IMG/VR virus record: IMGVR_UViG_3300015189_000034
Span: 1-36,928 of that record
DNA from: a virus
Reading direction: 5' to 3' (one strand)
Length of the DNA: 36,928 bases
Below the pieces are notes generated by a model. The model did no database searches. It was not told where the DNA came from and saw only the letters and a list, made by a program, of their open reading frames with translations. The position numbers were made by a program, and so were the translations under genes. Below are positions 21,600 to 29,848 of the stretch, piece by piece. Within the stretch, counting starts at the first letter, position 1; each line of letters starts with the position of its first letter.

Positions 21600-23015
21600 A
21601 TGTTGCTCGACGAGACGGGCACCCCCGGATCCGACGACTGGTGCGTGATGCAGCTGGCGCAGAAGTACGGCGCCGGCCTGCCGAGGTTGCACGAACTGCG
21701 GTCACACGTCGACGGCACCTCGCTGCTGCCGGTCAACGGTGCAATGAGCGCCACGCAGCGCGAGGCCTACCTTCGATTCGTACGCCGCGCTGGGCTGACG
21801 CTCGGCGACACGGCCGTGAAGGCACGCGTCAACCGCCGCAAGGTCCTTGGCTTCCGAACGGCCGCCCCCGGCGACCTGCTCGGCGACGCCGCGGCGATGG
21901 CGAACTGGACGCGCTCGAAGATGAAGGTCGGGTCGAAGGACCTCTTCAGCGACGAGGCGACCTACGGTGCCGGCTACCTGGTGATGTCGGGCCCGCTTCG
22001 CCCTTCGGCGGAGGCGCGGCCGATGATGATCCGGATGTCGCCGTGGAGCGCGATTGCAGTTCCGTCGACGGTCGAGCCTTGGCTCACCGAGTACGGCGCG
22101 ACGTTCGGGTTCGACCCCGTCGAGCAGCTCGATGTCATCACCCTCTACCGCCCGGGTTACATCCGCGTCGCGGTCCGCGACGCCAAGGGCCACAGCCGCA
22201 TCCCCAGTGACGGGAAGCGCTGGACGCCGGGTCGCGGGTGGGCGTGGACCACCGACGCGCCGATCTCGCTCGGCTACACCCGCGACAACGCGATGGTGCA
22301 GTTCTCCGGCGAAGACGGAAAGGGCGTCTTCGAGAACCACCTCAACACGCTCGAGCGGATCAACCACGGAATCCTGGAGCGACTGACGATCGTCGCGATG
22401 CAGGCGTTCCGCCAGCGCGCGATCGAGGGCAAGCTCCCCTCAGTTTGGCCGAAGGACCACCCGAAGGCCGGCCAGGCCATCGACTACGAGGAGCTGTACT
22501 CTTCCGGCCCGGCCGCTCTCTGGATGCTGCCCGAGGGCGCGAAGGTGTGGGAGTCGGCTGTCACGGACACAACGCCGCTGATCGCGGGCTCGAAGTTCGA
22601 CGTGACGATGTTCGCCGCCGGCACGGGGACCCCGCTCTACACGCTCATGCCCGACTCGAGCAACGTCGCAGCCGGTGCCGCGGATCTCTCGCGTGAGGGC
22701 ATCGTGTTCGCGGTAGAGGACCAGAACGAACGCGACGAGGTTCCGATCGCGCTCGCGCAGAGCCTGAACTTCCAGGCTCTCGGTGACACGGTCCGCTCGG
22801 ATCCTGACCAGATCGAAGTGATCTGGAAGTCCGTCGCGCGTCTGTCGCTCACCGAGCAGGCGTCGGCGGCGTCGCAGGCGAAGGCGGGTGGGCTTCCGCA
22901 GCGGATGCTCGACGAGATGATCTGGCAGATGAGCCCGGCGCAGATCTCTCAGGCGAAGCAGGATCGCTCCGACGAGGCGTTCGAAGCGGCTGTGCCGGCA
23001 CCGACAGGAGCGTAA
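21600..23015 (+). CDS. Portal protein
   Basis: ATG 21600 chosen for the GGGGG ribosome site 6 bases upstream; earlier in-frame starts lie inside the terminase gene. 471 residues. The start LAQKYGAGLPRLHELRSHVDGTSLLP recalls SPP1 gp6-type portals of actinophages, and the late segment with SLNFQALGDTVRSDPDQIEVIWKSVARLSLTEQASAASQA matches their stem and crown region. It forms the dodecameric DNA channel. The position between terminase and MuF is canonical. Confidence 0.9.
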   Translation: MLLDETGTPGSDDWCVMQLAQKYGAGLPRLHELRSHVDGTSLLPVNGAMSATQREAYLRFVRRAGLTLGDTAVKARVNRRKVLGFRTAAPGDLLGDAAAMANWTRSKMKVGSKDLFSDEATYGAGYLVMSGPLRPSAEARPMMIRMSPWSAIAVPSTVEPWLTEYGATFGFDPVEQLDVITLYRPGYIRVAVRDAKGHSRIPSDGKRWTPGRGWAWTTDAPISLGYTRDNAMVQFSGEDGKGVFENHLNTLERINHGILERLTIVAMQAFRQRAIEGKLPSVWPKDHPKAGQAIDYEELYSSGPAALWMLPEGAKVWESAVTDTTPLIAGSKFDVTMFAAGTGTPLYTLMPDSSNVAAGAADLSREGIVFAVEDQNERDEVPIALAQSLNFQALGDTVRSDPDQIEVIWKSVARLSLTEQASAASQAKAGGLPQRMLDEMIWQMSPAQISQAKQDRSDEAFEAAVPAPTGA

Positions 23016-23018
23016 CTC

Positions 23019-24056
23019 GTGGCGACGATGCAGGGTCTGCAGACGGCATCGGACAAGCACGTCGCACAGCGGCGCAACATCCTCGAAAAGCTGCTCCGGT
23101 TGCTGCTCGGTCTCTGGGCGGACTTCGACCGGTGGGACGACGAGGACGTAGTCGCTGGGATGGCGGCCAAGTCCGCAACCATCGTGAACAGTGCCGTGGC
23201 GGAGGTGCGCCGCACTCAGCGGAGCTACCTCCGTCCTGTGCTGAACGCTTTCGGGGTCGACACGACCCAGCTGCCCGCCATCATCGACTCCTACCCTCGC
23301 GCGAACACTTTCACGTCCGAGGTGTACGCCCGCCCGGTGGAGCAGTTCATCTGGGCGCGACGCAACGGTGGCACGCTGACGGAGTCGAAGGAGGCGTTCG
23401 AGCAGCGTCTGCGCGACGTGGCCGAGGCTGACATGCTCGCGGCCGAGCGCGAGGAATCGCAGCGGGTATACAAGTCGCGTACGGAGATCATCGGCCACCG
23501 CCGCATCATCCACCCCGAGAAGGCAGAGTCCGGATTCTCCTGCGGCCTCTGCGTCGTCGCGGCGACACGGTTCTACACGACCGATGAACTGCTCGCGATC
23601 CATGGCGGCTGCAACTGCGACACCGCGCCGATCACTGCGACCTCCGACCCGGGTCTCTCGCTGAACGAGAACGACCTGAAGGAGTTCTACAACGCCGCCG
23701 GATCGACAGCGTCCGAGGATCTGCTCAACACGCGGATCCGGTACGTCGAGCACGGAGAACTCGGCCCGATTCTCGTGAAGCAGGGCGACCACTTCCGCAC
23801 GCCCGAGGATGCCGGCCGTCCCAAGTGGCAGCCGTCCACGCCCGAGACCCGACGCGCAGCGACGGTCGCCGAACTCAATGACCTCACCGGCAAGATCACG
23901 AGGGCGCAGACGCGCTACGACGAGATGGTGCGTCTCCACCCGGAGACGCTGACCCCGAACTCTGCGCTCGGCGATGAGCGTGTTGCGCTCTTCCGCTCCC
24001 TCACGTACATGCGCGAACTCTCAGCAGCGCTCGCCGTGCGGCTGACGCGCGAATAG
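23019..24056 (+). CDS. MuF-like minor capsid protein
   Basis: 345 residues from GTG 23019 with AGGAG eight bases upstream (ATG 23028 is an alternative). An N-terminal helical region with LLRLLLGLW and IVNSAVAEVRRTQRSYLRPVL is followed by ESGFSCGLCVVAATRFYTTDELLAIHGGCNCD, the MuF C..C...H.GC.C core. A C-terminal extension of about 100 residues follows. MuF proteins sit inside the head near the portal and may be ejected with the DNA. No extra toxin domain seen. Confidence 0.88.
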   Translation: MATMQGLQTASDKHVAQRRNILEKLLRLLLGLWADFDRWDDEDVVAGMAAKSATIVNSAVAEVRRTQRSYLRPVLNAFGVDTTQLPAIIDSYPRANTFTSEVYARPVEQFIWARRNGGTLTESKEAFEQRLRDVAEADMLAAEREESQRVYKSRTEIIGHRRIIHPEKAESGFSCGLCVVAATRFYTTDELLAIHGGCNCDTAPITATSDPGLSLNENDLKEFYNAAGSTASEDLLNTRIRYVEHGELGPILVKQGDHFRTPEDAGRPKWQPSTPETRRAATVAELNDLTGKITRAQTRYDEMVRLHPETLTPNSALGDERVALFRSLTYMRELSAALAVRLTRE

Positions 24057-24135
24057 ACCACCGGCATCCCGCCGGGACCCCGACGCCGTTCCGGCGCCGG
24101 TTCGACTCTCCGTTCTGGAGAAAGGAACCGCATCA

Positions 24136-24837
24136 ATGTTCACCATCGACGCATTCGGTCAGCGCGCTCTGTGCTCGCCGCGTCTCAGCTTCATGGCACC
24201 GAAGCCCGACCCCGCTGGGGGCGGCGGCGGAGGTGGCGGGGGCGACGACCAGTCGGTCGAGCTCGACGGCGAGAAGTTCGCCTTCCCGGCCAAGACCGCT
24301 GTCGCGGACATGACGCCGGACCAGCGTGCCGAGTACTGGCGGCACGAAGCCAAGAAGCAGCAGTCCAAGGCTCCCAAGAAGCCGAAGGACTACGACCAGC
24401 TCGCAGCCGACTCGGCAGAGCTCGCCCGGATCCGGGCCGAGCAGACGCCGAAGGAGCAGCGCGAAGAGCAGGAACGTCTCGACGAGGCTCGCCGCGAGGG
24501 CGAGAACACCGGTGCCGAGAAGTACCTCAAGGACGCCGTGCAGGGCAAGTTCCAGGCTCTCACCGGCATGAAGGACGAGGACGCGGACAAGGTGTTCGCT
24601 CACCTCGACGTGCGGTCGTTCGTTGATGACGAGGGAAACCTCGACGCCGACGCGATCGCCGACTACGCCAGCACCCACGGTTCCGTGGGCGAAGGCGGGG
24701 GCCACGGCCCCGATCCCGTTCGGGATGCCGTACGACGTCAGCGACCTGCTGGCGCAGGCGGCGGCGGTCAGTCGATGCGCGAGCGCCGCGAGGCGGAAGC
24801 TGCGCGACTGACCAAGAAGAAGCAAACCGACAACTAA
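24136..24837 (+). CDS. Scaffolding protein
   Basis: 233 residues with ribosome site AAAGGAA. A nine-Gly run (about 28-36) precedes DGEKFAFPAKTAVADMTPDQRAEYWRHEAKK, then a long charged coiled-coil region rich in Glu/Lys/Arg/Gln (about 80-150) and a basic C-terminal tail (RERREAEAARLTKKK) that would bind the capsid protein. Position before the decoration and capsid genes is that of a scaffold. No protease motif seen, so the scaffold would be expelled or degraded by something else. Confidence 0.85.
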   Translation: MFTIDAFGQRALCSPRLSFMAPKPDPAGGGGGGGGGDDQSVELDGEKFAFPAKTAVADMTPDQRAEYWRHEAKKQQSKAPKKPKDYDQLAADSAELARIRAEQTPKEQREEQERLDEARREGENTGAEKYLKDAVQGKFQALTGMKDEDADKVFAHLDVRSFVDDEGNLDADAIADYASTHGSVGEGGGHGPDPVRDAVRRQRPAGAGGGGQSMRERREAEAARLTKKKQTDN

Positions 24838-24848
24838 CTGGAGGAACA

Positions 24849-25556
24849 ATGGACCTGCGTGTCCGTACCACCCCCGGTGCCCCGGTCGCGGATCACTCGT
24901 GGCTCGCTGGTGACAGCGCTGCCTTCGACAACGCGCAGTCGGGCACCCTCGATGTCTCGGAGTTCATCTCCGGGACGCACTACGACGCCACCACGAAGGT
25001 GATGCCCGCGGGCGTCGCCGTCGCTGAGGTTGGCGGCGTTCTCGTGCCGTTCGCCCCGACCGCGGAAGCCCAGACCATCACGGTCACGGGCACCCCGACC
25101 GGTGGCAGCTTCACGCTGAACGTGAACGGTGAAGTCACCGGCAACATCGCCTGGAATGCCGATGCGGCCGCTGTTCAGACTGCGCTGGAGGCCCTGGCCA
25201 ACATCGCGGTCGGCGACGTGACGGTCACCGGTACCACCACGAAGACGATCACGTTCGGCGGCAAGTACGCCGGCGTGGACGTCCCGCAGATCACGCTCGC
25301 TGGCAACGCCCTCACCGGCGGCACCAACCCGAGCGTGACCGTCGCAACGACCGCCGCCGGCGGATCGCAGGACCTCTTCGGGTTCCTCGCGTTCCCCGAG
25401 GCGCTTCTCGGCTCCGATGGCGTCCTCGCGGACGTCGCCGCAGTCGCGGTGATCGTCGACGCGATCATCATCCCGTCCAAGCTGCCGGTCACCGCGCAGC
25501 GCACCATCAGCCGGAACACGCCCACCACGGGCAAGTTCGGCTTCGTGAACCGCTAG
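24849..25556 (+). CDS. Head decoration protein with inserted beta domain
   Basis: 235 residues; GGAGGA ribosome site. The N-terminal part (about 1-75) and the C-terminal part (about 168-235, LFGFLAFPEALLGSDG and KFGFVNR) resemble a lambda D-like decoration protein. Between them lies a repeat-type beta domain (about 76-165: TITVTGTPTGGSFTLNVNG, AAAVQTALEALANI, VTVTG, ITFGGKYAG), a module seen in other phage structural proteins. The insert would stick out from the head surface. It probably trims the capsid and presents an accessory binding domain (inference). Confidence 0.78.
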   Translation: MDLRVRTTPGAPVADHSWLAGDSAAFDNAQSGTLDVSEFISGTHYDATTKVMPAGVAVAEVGGVLVPFAPTAEAQTITVTGTPTGGSFTLNVNGEVTGNIAWNADAAAVQTALEALANIAVGDVTVTGTTTKTITFGGKYAGVDVPQITLAGNALTGGTNPSVTVATTAAGGSQDLFGFLAFPEALLGSDGVLADVAAVAVIVDAIIIPSKLPVTAQRTISRNTPTTGKFGFVNR

Positions 25557-25569
25557 GAGGCGAGACGAC

Positions 25570-26610
25570 ATGGGTATCTACAACGGAACCATCCGGACCG
25601 CCGCCGAGCTGTCCGCAGTTGCACGCGGCGCCGCAGACGCGGTCGAGGCGGGTGACCTGCTCGCACAGGTCCTGCCGAGCATCGAGACCGAAGACCTCGA
25701 CTACGACCTCGCCGCTGGCGAGCAGTCGCTGCCGAAGTCGGCCTCGTTCCGCGCGTACGACGCCACGGCGCCGTACGGCAAGGAGACGAACGTCGGCTCG
25801 AAGAAGGGCAGCCTGCCCGCGTCGAGCGTGAAGTTCGCGCTCAGCGAGCTCGCGAAGCTCCAGCTCCGCGGTGCGTCCGACGACGCACTCGGCGCCAACC
25901 TCGAGAGCAAGGCACGCACCGCGGGGCAGTCGATCGCCATCCGGTCGATCCTTGCCCGTGGTGAGGCGCTCTCGACGGGCAAGGTGTCGATGTCGGCCGA
26001 GAACGGGCTCACGCTCGAGATCAACTTCGGTCGAGACGCGTCGCTCAGCGCAGCGGTCGGAACGACCTGGTCGAACATCGCCGCTCCGGCGTACACCGAC
26101 CTGCTCGCCGGCATCGCGGCCTACCGCGCCTTCAACGGCGGTGACCCGCGCGGCGCGCTCGTGTCCTCGCAGACGCTGAACGACCTGTCCCTGAACACTG
26201 GGTTCATCTCGGCCGCGAAGGGCACCACCTCGTCGGGTCTCACGCGCATCACGCGTCGCGAGGTCCTGGCTGTGCTGTCCGACCTCGGAATCAGCGACGT
26301 TCGCGTCTACGACGAGCAGTACGTCAACCCGGCCGGCGCCACCGTGCGTCCGATCGCGGCGGACAAGCTGCTCCTCGTCGGATCGTTCGACGGTGGGTTC
26401 GGAGACACGGGCCCGCTCGGCGTCACGCAGTGGGGTATCCCCGCTGAGGCGTTGAACGAGTCCTACGGGATTCCAGCCGGTGACGGCGCGGGGATCTTCG
26501 CGGCGCAGTTCGACCGCACCGACCCGGAGGGCAGCGACGTGCTCGGCTCGTCGATCTTCCTGCCCATCCCGGACGTGAACAAGGTCTTCGACCTGGACAC
26601 GCGCGTCTGA
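25570..26610 (+). CDS. Major capsid protein
   Basis: 346 residues with a strong AGGAGG ribosome site. Position after scaffold and decoration genes, and motifs GDLLAQVLPSIETEDLDYDLA and LNESYGIPAGDGAGIFAAQFDRTDPEG, fit an HK97-fold capsid protein of the lambda gpE group. No N-terminal delta domain and no prohead protease gene nearby, so assembly is scaffold-driven. It overlaps the next gene by one base (TGATG). Confidence 0.9.
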   Translation: MGIYNGTIRTAAELSAVARGAADAVEAGDLLAQVLPSIETEDLDYDLAAGEQSLPKSASFRAYDATAPYGKETNVGSKKGSLPASSVKFALSELAKLQLRGASDDALGANLESKARTAGQSIAIRSILARGEALSTGKVSMSAENGLTLEINFGRDASLSAAVGTTWSNIAAPAYTDLLAGIAAYRAFNGGDPRGALVSSQTLNDLSLNTGFISAAKGTTSSGLTRITRREVLAVLSDLGISDVRVYDEQYVNPAGATVRPIAADKLLLVGSFDGGFGDTGPLGVTQWGIPAEALNESYGIPAGDGAGIFAAQFDRTDPEGSDVLGSSIFLPIPDVNKVFDLDTRV

Positions 26611-27008
26611 TGGGGGTGAGGCTCGGCCGGACGGTCAACATCACGCTGGACGACAACTCGGTCGTCTCGCTTCGGCCCGGTGACGAGGTGCCCGCCGATC
26701 TGGCGAAGCACTTCGTCTCGGAGTTCGAGGTCCACCGCGCCTTCGCCACCGGCTCTGACTCGCCCGCTCCGGCCATCGCGGCTGCCGCGGGCGAGCAGGA
26801 GTCCGGCGAGCAGGGCGAGCAGCAGAGCAAGGGCGACGAGTACGACGGTCTCGGTTATCCCGAGCTGAAGGCTCTCGCCAAGGAACGCGAACTGCCGCAG
26901 GACGGCAAGACTGCGGACCTGGTCGCGCGTCTCCGTGAGGACGACGCCGAGAAGGCCGCGGGCGAGCAGGAGTCCGGCGAGCAGGGCGAGCAGCAGAGCG
27001 GAGAGTGA
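26610..27008 (+). CDS. Connector-region protein with SAP-type helix motif
   Basis: 132 residues. The N-terminal 45 residues look beta-rich (TVNITLDDNSVVSLRPGDEVP). The C-terminal part has a SAP/HeH-like helix-extended-helix (YDGLGYPELKALAKERELPQ, then GKTADLVARLRE) flanked on both sides by the same Gly/Glu/Gln-rich linker (GEQESGEQGEQQS). The two linkers are encoded by perfect 45-bp direct repeats. SAP motifs bind DNA, so it may touch DNA at the head vertex; alternatively the domain only mediates protein contacts. Confidence 0.75.
   Translation: MGVRLGRTVNITLDDNSVVSLRPGDEVPADLAKHFVSEFEVHRAFATGSDSPAPAIAAAAGEQESGEQGEQQSKGDEYDGLGYPELKALAKERELPQDGKTADLVARLREDDAEKAAGEQESGEQGEQQSGE
26784..26828 (+). 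repeat. 45-bp direct repeat, copy 1
   Basis: Identical over all 45 bases to 26955-26999. Encodes the linker before the SAP-type motif. Perfect identity within a coding sequence points to recent duplication or gene conversion. Confidence 0.95.
26955..26999 (+). repeat. 45-bp direct repeat, copy 2
   Basis: Identical to 26784-26828, offset 171 bases (57 codons, in frame). Encodes the linker after the SAP-type motif, at the C-terminus of the protein. Recombination between the copies would remove the motif in frame. Confidence 0.95.
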
Positions 27009-27011
27009 ACG

Positions 27012-27404
27012 ATGGCATCCGTGACAGCTGAAGATGTCGCTAAGCGGTACGAGGGCGACCTGCTCTCGGAGTTCCGCGAGGAATACGTCAACACGCAGAT
27101 CACGGATGCCGTCGCGCTCGCCGATGCCCACTGGCGGGACCGCATAATCGCGCGTCTCGCCAGTGGGGAACTCGCACTGGCGGTCTATCAGCGGGTCATC
27201 TCGAACGCTGTGCTGCGGGTGCTCCGCAACCCCGAGGGATACACCTCGGAGAACGAAGGCGGCTACGGCAACTCGCGCCGTGTCGTCGTCGCATCCGGCG
27301 ATCTCTGGTTCACGGCAGAGGAAGCCGAGCAACTCAGCGGCATCGTCGAGGGCTCCCTCCCTCCCGGCACGGTGAGCCTGGGCCTGGATCGCGGGTGGGC
27401 CTGA
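27012..27404 (+). CDS. Head-to-tail adaptor protein
   Basis: 130 residues with GGAG nine bases upstream. VTAEDVAKRYEGDL and helices with DAHWRDRIIARL, followed by VISNAVLRVLRNPEGYTSENEG and DLWFTAEEAEQL, match the gp6/Gp19-Gp15-type adaptors of siphoviruses. It would bind under the portal as the first connector ring. The stop overlaps the next ATG (TGATG). Confidence 0.8.
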   Translation: MASVTAEDVAKRYEGDLLSEFREEYVNTQITDAVALADAHWRDRIIARLASGELALAVYQRVISNAVLRVLRNPEGYTSENEGGYGNSRRVVVASGDLWFTAEEAEQLSGIVEGSLPPGTVSLGLDRGWA

Positions 27405-27712
27405 TGCGGGCGCACCACAGCCTGACCGTCCAGAAGACGAAGAAGAAGCTCGGCTCGGCCGGCCAGCGCGAGCGGGAGAGCGACGGCGACCCGGTCACCG
27501 TCCGCGGCAACTACCACCCGCTCAGCGACGAAGAGATCCAGCTCTGGGGCGACAGTGAACGAGAGACCGGGAAGTGGTTCTCGAAGACCTGGCCCGGTGA
27601 CCTCTACAGCGTGATCACGTTCCGCGGCCACACCTGGGACCAGGTCGCGATGGAGACGTTCGACATCGGGTCGTCTACCAAGCACATCGAGGTCGTCATT
27701 CGTCGGAGGTAA
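27404..27712 (+). CDS. Head closure (stopper)-like protein
   Basis: 102 residues from ATG 27404 in a TGATG overlap; an in-frame ATG at 27395 is possible. Beta-rich: VTVRGNYHPLSDEEIQLWG and DLYSVITFRGHTWDQ. Size and position (second connector gene) fit a head closure protein that seals the DNA channel. Confidence 0.68.
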   Translation: MRAHHSLTVQKTKKKLGSAGQRERESDGDPVTVRGNYHPLSDEEIQLWGDSERETGKWFSKTWPGDLYSVITFRGHTWDQVAMETFDIGSSTKHIEVVIRRR

Positions 27713-27715
27713 GCC

Positions 27716-28027
27716 ATGGCCACCGTCTACCGCAACGCTGGCATCGAGGCCGCGAAGATCACCGGCCGATCCTCTGAGATGGACCGCATCGCCGGGATCC
27801 TCGCGACCCGGGCGTCCGCCGCCGGCATCGAGCCGGTGCGTGTGCGCAACGTTCCCGGCCCTCGTGGTGTCCGCGACCGGATCGTCGAGTCGCTCGATCC
27901 GCTCGAGGTGCCGAAGGAGTTCGGGCACGTCATCCGCAACCAGGCGGACGGCCCTGTGCTCGGTTACGTTCGCGGGCTCCACCGGATGCAGAAGGTCGTC
28001 AAGTCGATGCCCGGCACGAGCGCATGA
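27716..28027 (+). CDS. Neck/tail-completion protein, HK97 gp10-like position
   Basis: 103 residues with GGAGG ribosome site. Helical start (GIEAAKITGRSSEMDRIAG) then VRVRNVPGPRGVRDRIV and HVIRNQADGPVLGYVRGLHRM. Size and gene order match the small neck or tail-completion protein that precedes the tail terminator in siphoviruses. Family assignment is by position more than sequence. It overlaps the next gene by four bases (ATGA). Confidence 0.65.
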   Translation: MATVYRNAGIEAAKITGRSSEMDRIAGILATRASAAGIEPVRVRNVPGPRGVRDRIVESLDPLEVPKEFGHVIRNQADGPVLGYVRGLHRMQKVVKSMPGTSA

Positions 28028-28488
28028 TCGACGTCGAGGTCTACCTGAACCTGCTGTTGAAGCAGTCGATCGCCGCCGCCTACGCGGCCAATAAGTTCGA
28101 CCCGGCACTGTTCGCGGCGGCGCCATGGTGCTCGCCCGACATCGACATCGACACCCTCGATAACTTCCCGGCCGTCACCTGGAACATCCTCGCCGACGGT
28201 GAAGCGGCGAACGGCCCCGGCCTCTGGTATTTCGTGCTCAACCTGAACCTGTTCGGCAACGGCATGGACCAAGCGAAAGCACTCATGCGCGTGATGCACG
28301 ACATCGCCGAAGCGTGGGATGCCGACACGGCCACGACCGCGATCAATGTCGATGGTGACGACGTGTGGCTCTCCGGGGTCGACACGGACCGCGACATCCC
28401 CACCCGACTTCCCGCCGCGATCATCGACGGTCGCATGGTCGTGCAATACAGCGGCGGCTACGGCATCGGAGTCCGTAGCAACGCCTGA
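28024..28488 (+). CDS. Tail terminator protein
   Basis: 154 residues. Position immediately before the tail tube gene and size fit the tail terminator. The sequence has LLLKQSIAAAYAANKF, WNILADGEAANGPGLWYFVLNLNL and ALMRVMHDIAEAWD, a mixed alpha/beta layout like gpU-type proteins. It would cap the finished tail and join it to the head. Confidence 0.75.
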   Translation: MIDVEVYLNLLLKQSIAAAYAANKFDPALFAAAPWCSPDIDIDTLDNFPAVTWNILADGEAANGPGLWYFVLNLNLFGNGMDQAKALMRVMHDIAEAWDADTATTAINVDGDDVWLSGVDTDRDIPTRLPAAIIDGRMVVQYSGGYGIGVRSNA

Positions 28489-28547
28489 ATCCCTGATCCT
28501 CCAGCGCCCATTCCGGGCGGGTCCGCAAACCCTTAGGAGGAACGCGC

Positions 28548-29390
28548 ATGAGCGCAAGCAAGGCCGCGACGATCGTGCCCGGGCACGGCGCTCTGTTCGT
28601 CGCTACTGTCAACACCGCGCTGCCGGCGACCCCGCTGACGGCATTCACGCTCAACGGGGCTGCCCCGTCGAACTGGATCAACATCGGCCACACGTCGAAG
28701 GACAACCAGCCAGCCTTCTCGAAGGATGGTGGCGACAAGACCGTCCTCGACTCGTGGCTGTCGGATGCCGTCGACGTTGTCTACGCCTCGACAGCGTGGG
28801 CTCTCGGGTTCAACTCGTTGCAGATCGACGAGGACAACCTGAACCTGGCGTTCGGCGGCAACTTCGACACCGACGGCGGCTACATCGTTCCGAGCTCGCA
28901 GAACGGCCTCGACAAGGCGCTCGTGCTGTTCATGACGGATGGCACAGGCTCGCTGCTGTTCTACATCCCCGTCACGAACGTCGCGGTCGGTGATGCCCCT
29001 TCCGTCGACGCGTCGAAGTTCTTCGAGATCGCGCTCACGGCACAGATCCTCGCCGCTGACTCGGCCGTGATCCCTGCAGCCGCGAACGGCCTGCCGGGCA
29101 TCATGAAGATCTACAAGACGGGCCTCGTCCAGGCGGTTCCGACCGTCGTGTCGGCCACCCCGTCGGCGGTCGCCGTCGGCGGTCTGGTGCAGATCATCGG
29201 CACGAACTTCCTCGGCGTCACGGGCGCTACGGGAGTCAAGTTCGGAGCGGTCAACGCCACGTCGTACACCGTCATCGACGACACGCACATCAACGCGATC
29301 ATGCCGGCCGGTTCGGCTGGTTCCGCGCCGGTGACGGTCACGTCGTCCGGCGGCACGTCGAACGCTCTCGCGTACACACGCGGGGCGTAG
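28548..29390 (+). CDS. Major tail (tube) protein with C-terminal IPT/TIG domain
   Basis: 280 residues with AGGAGGA ribosome site. The N-terminal about 195 residues are the tube protein (NWINIGHTSKDNQPAFSKDGG, VDVVYASTAWALGFNSLQ, KALVLFMTDG). The last about 80 residues form a classic IPT/TIG Ig-like domain: PTVVSATPSAVAVGGLVQIIG, NFLGVTG...VKFGAVNATSYT, and IMPAGSAGSAPVTVTSSGG. Such domains decorate the tail surface. A 14-bp-stem hairpin follows the stop by five bases. Confidence 0.9.
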   Translation: MSASKAATIVPGHGALFVATVNTALPATPLTAFTLNGAAPSNWINIGHTSKDNQPAFSKDGGDKTVLDSWLSDAVDVVYASTAWALGFNSLQIDEDNLNLAFGGNFDTDGGYIVPSSQNGLDKALVLFMTDGTGSLLFYIPVTNVAVGDAPSVDASKFFEIALTAQILAADSAVIPAAANGLPGIMKIYKTGLVQAVPTVVSATPSAVAVGGLVQIIGTNFLGVTGATGVKFGAVNATSYTVIDDTHINAIMPAGSAGSAPVTVTSSGGTSNALAYTRGA

Positions 29391-29395
29391 CAATC

Positions 29396-29440
29396 CACCT
29401 CGCGCTCGGTTCTGGATGCGGACCGGCCGAGCGCGAGGTG
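29396..29440 (+). terminator. Strong hairpin after tail tube gene (likely terminator)
   Basis: A perfect 14-bp stem (29396-29409 with 29427-29440) encloses a 17-base loop. It is followed by CTCTCTCTGT, not a T-run. Position right after the most highly expressed tail gene fits a partial terminator, or an mRNA-stabilising 3' structure, that lowers downstream expression. Confidence 0.7.
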
Positions 29441-29479
29441 CTCTCTCTGTAGGTCCGCATCCCAGAAAGGTCCGCAACC

Positions 29480-29848
29480 ATGGATATCCCCGAAGGGGCC
29501 AAGCGCCCTGACGACCACCAGTCCGCACAGATCAAGCCCGTCGAGCATGCTGAGGGCTGGGAACTGCTGCGCCCCCCGCTCGACCTCGAGTTCTGGGAAG
29601 TCACCGACTTCACAGCGCTCGCGGCCAGCATCCCCACCCGCGGGGACAGGGTCAAACTCGACGAAGCCGGACTCCGCGCTGTCGGGGCAGTGGTGAAGCA
29701 GATGCAAGAGGTATTCGCGAAGAACTCATCTGAGTTCCGGGCGTGGCTGAAGTCGGGCACGTTCGTCGAGACCGCGGAGAAGGTGCTCCCGCTGGTCTTC
29801 GAGTATGCGAATGCACTGGGGGAAGCACTCGGCTCCGAGAAGAGCTAG
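29480..29848 (+). CDS. Tail assembly chaperone, short frame (G-type)
   Basis: 122 residues with GAAAGG upstream. Starts MDIPEGAKRPDD and carries WELLRPPLDLEFWEVTDFTAL and VVKQMQEVFAKNSSEFRAWL. Position between tail tube and tape measure and an overlapping second frame identify the chaperone pair of siphoviruses. It coats the tape measure during tail assembly. GGGGGAA near its end would allow a -1 shift into the long form. Confidence 0.87.
   Translation: MDIPEGAKRPDDHQSAQIKPVEHAEGWELLRPPLDLEFWEVTDFTALAASIPTRGDRVKLDEAGLRAVGAVVKQMQEVFAKNSSEFRAWLKSGTFVETAEKVLPLVFEYANALGEALGSEKS

Noticed and set aside
24218-24243. G-rich tract in the scaffold gene as a quadruplex
   Set aside because: Mostly GG runs from glycine codons; a two-layer quadruplex would be weak and the coding explanation is enough.
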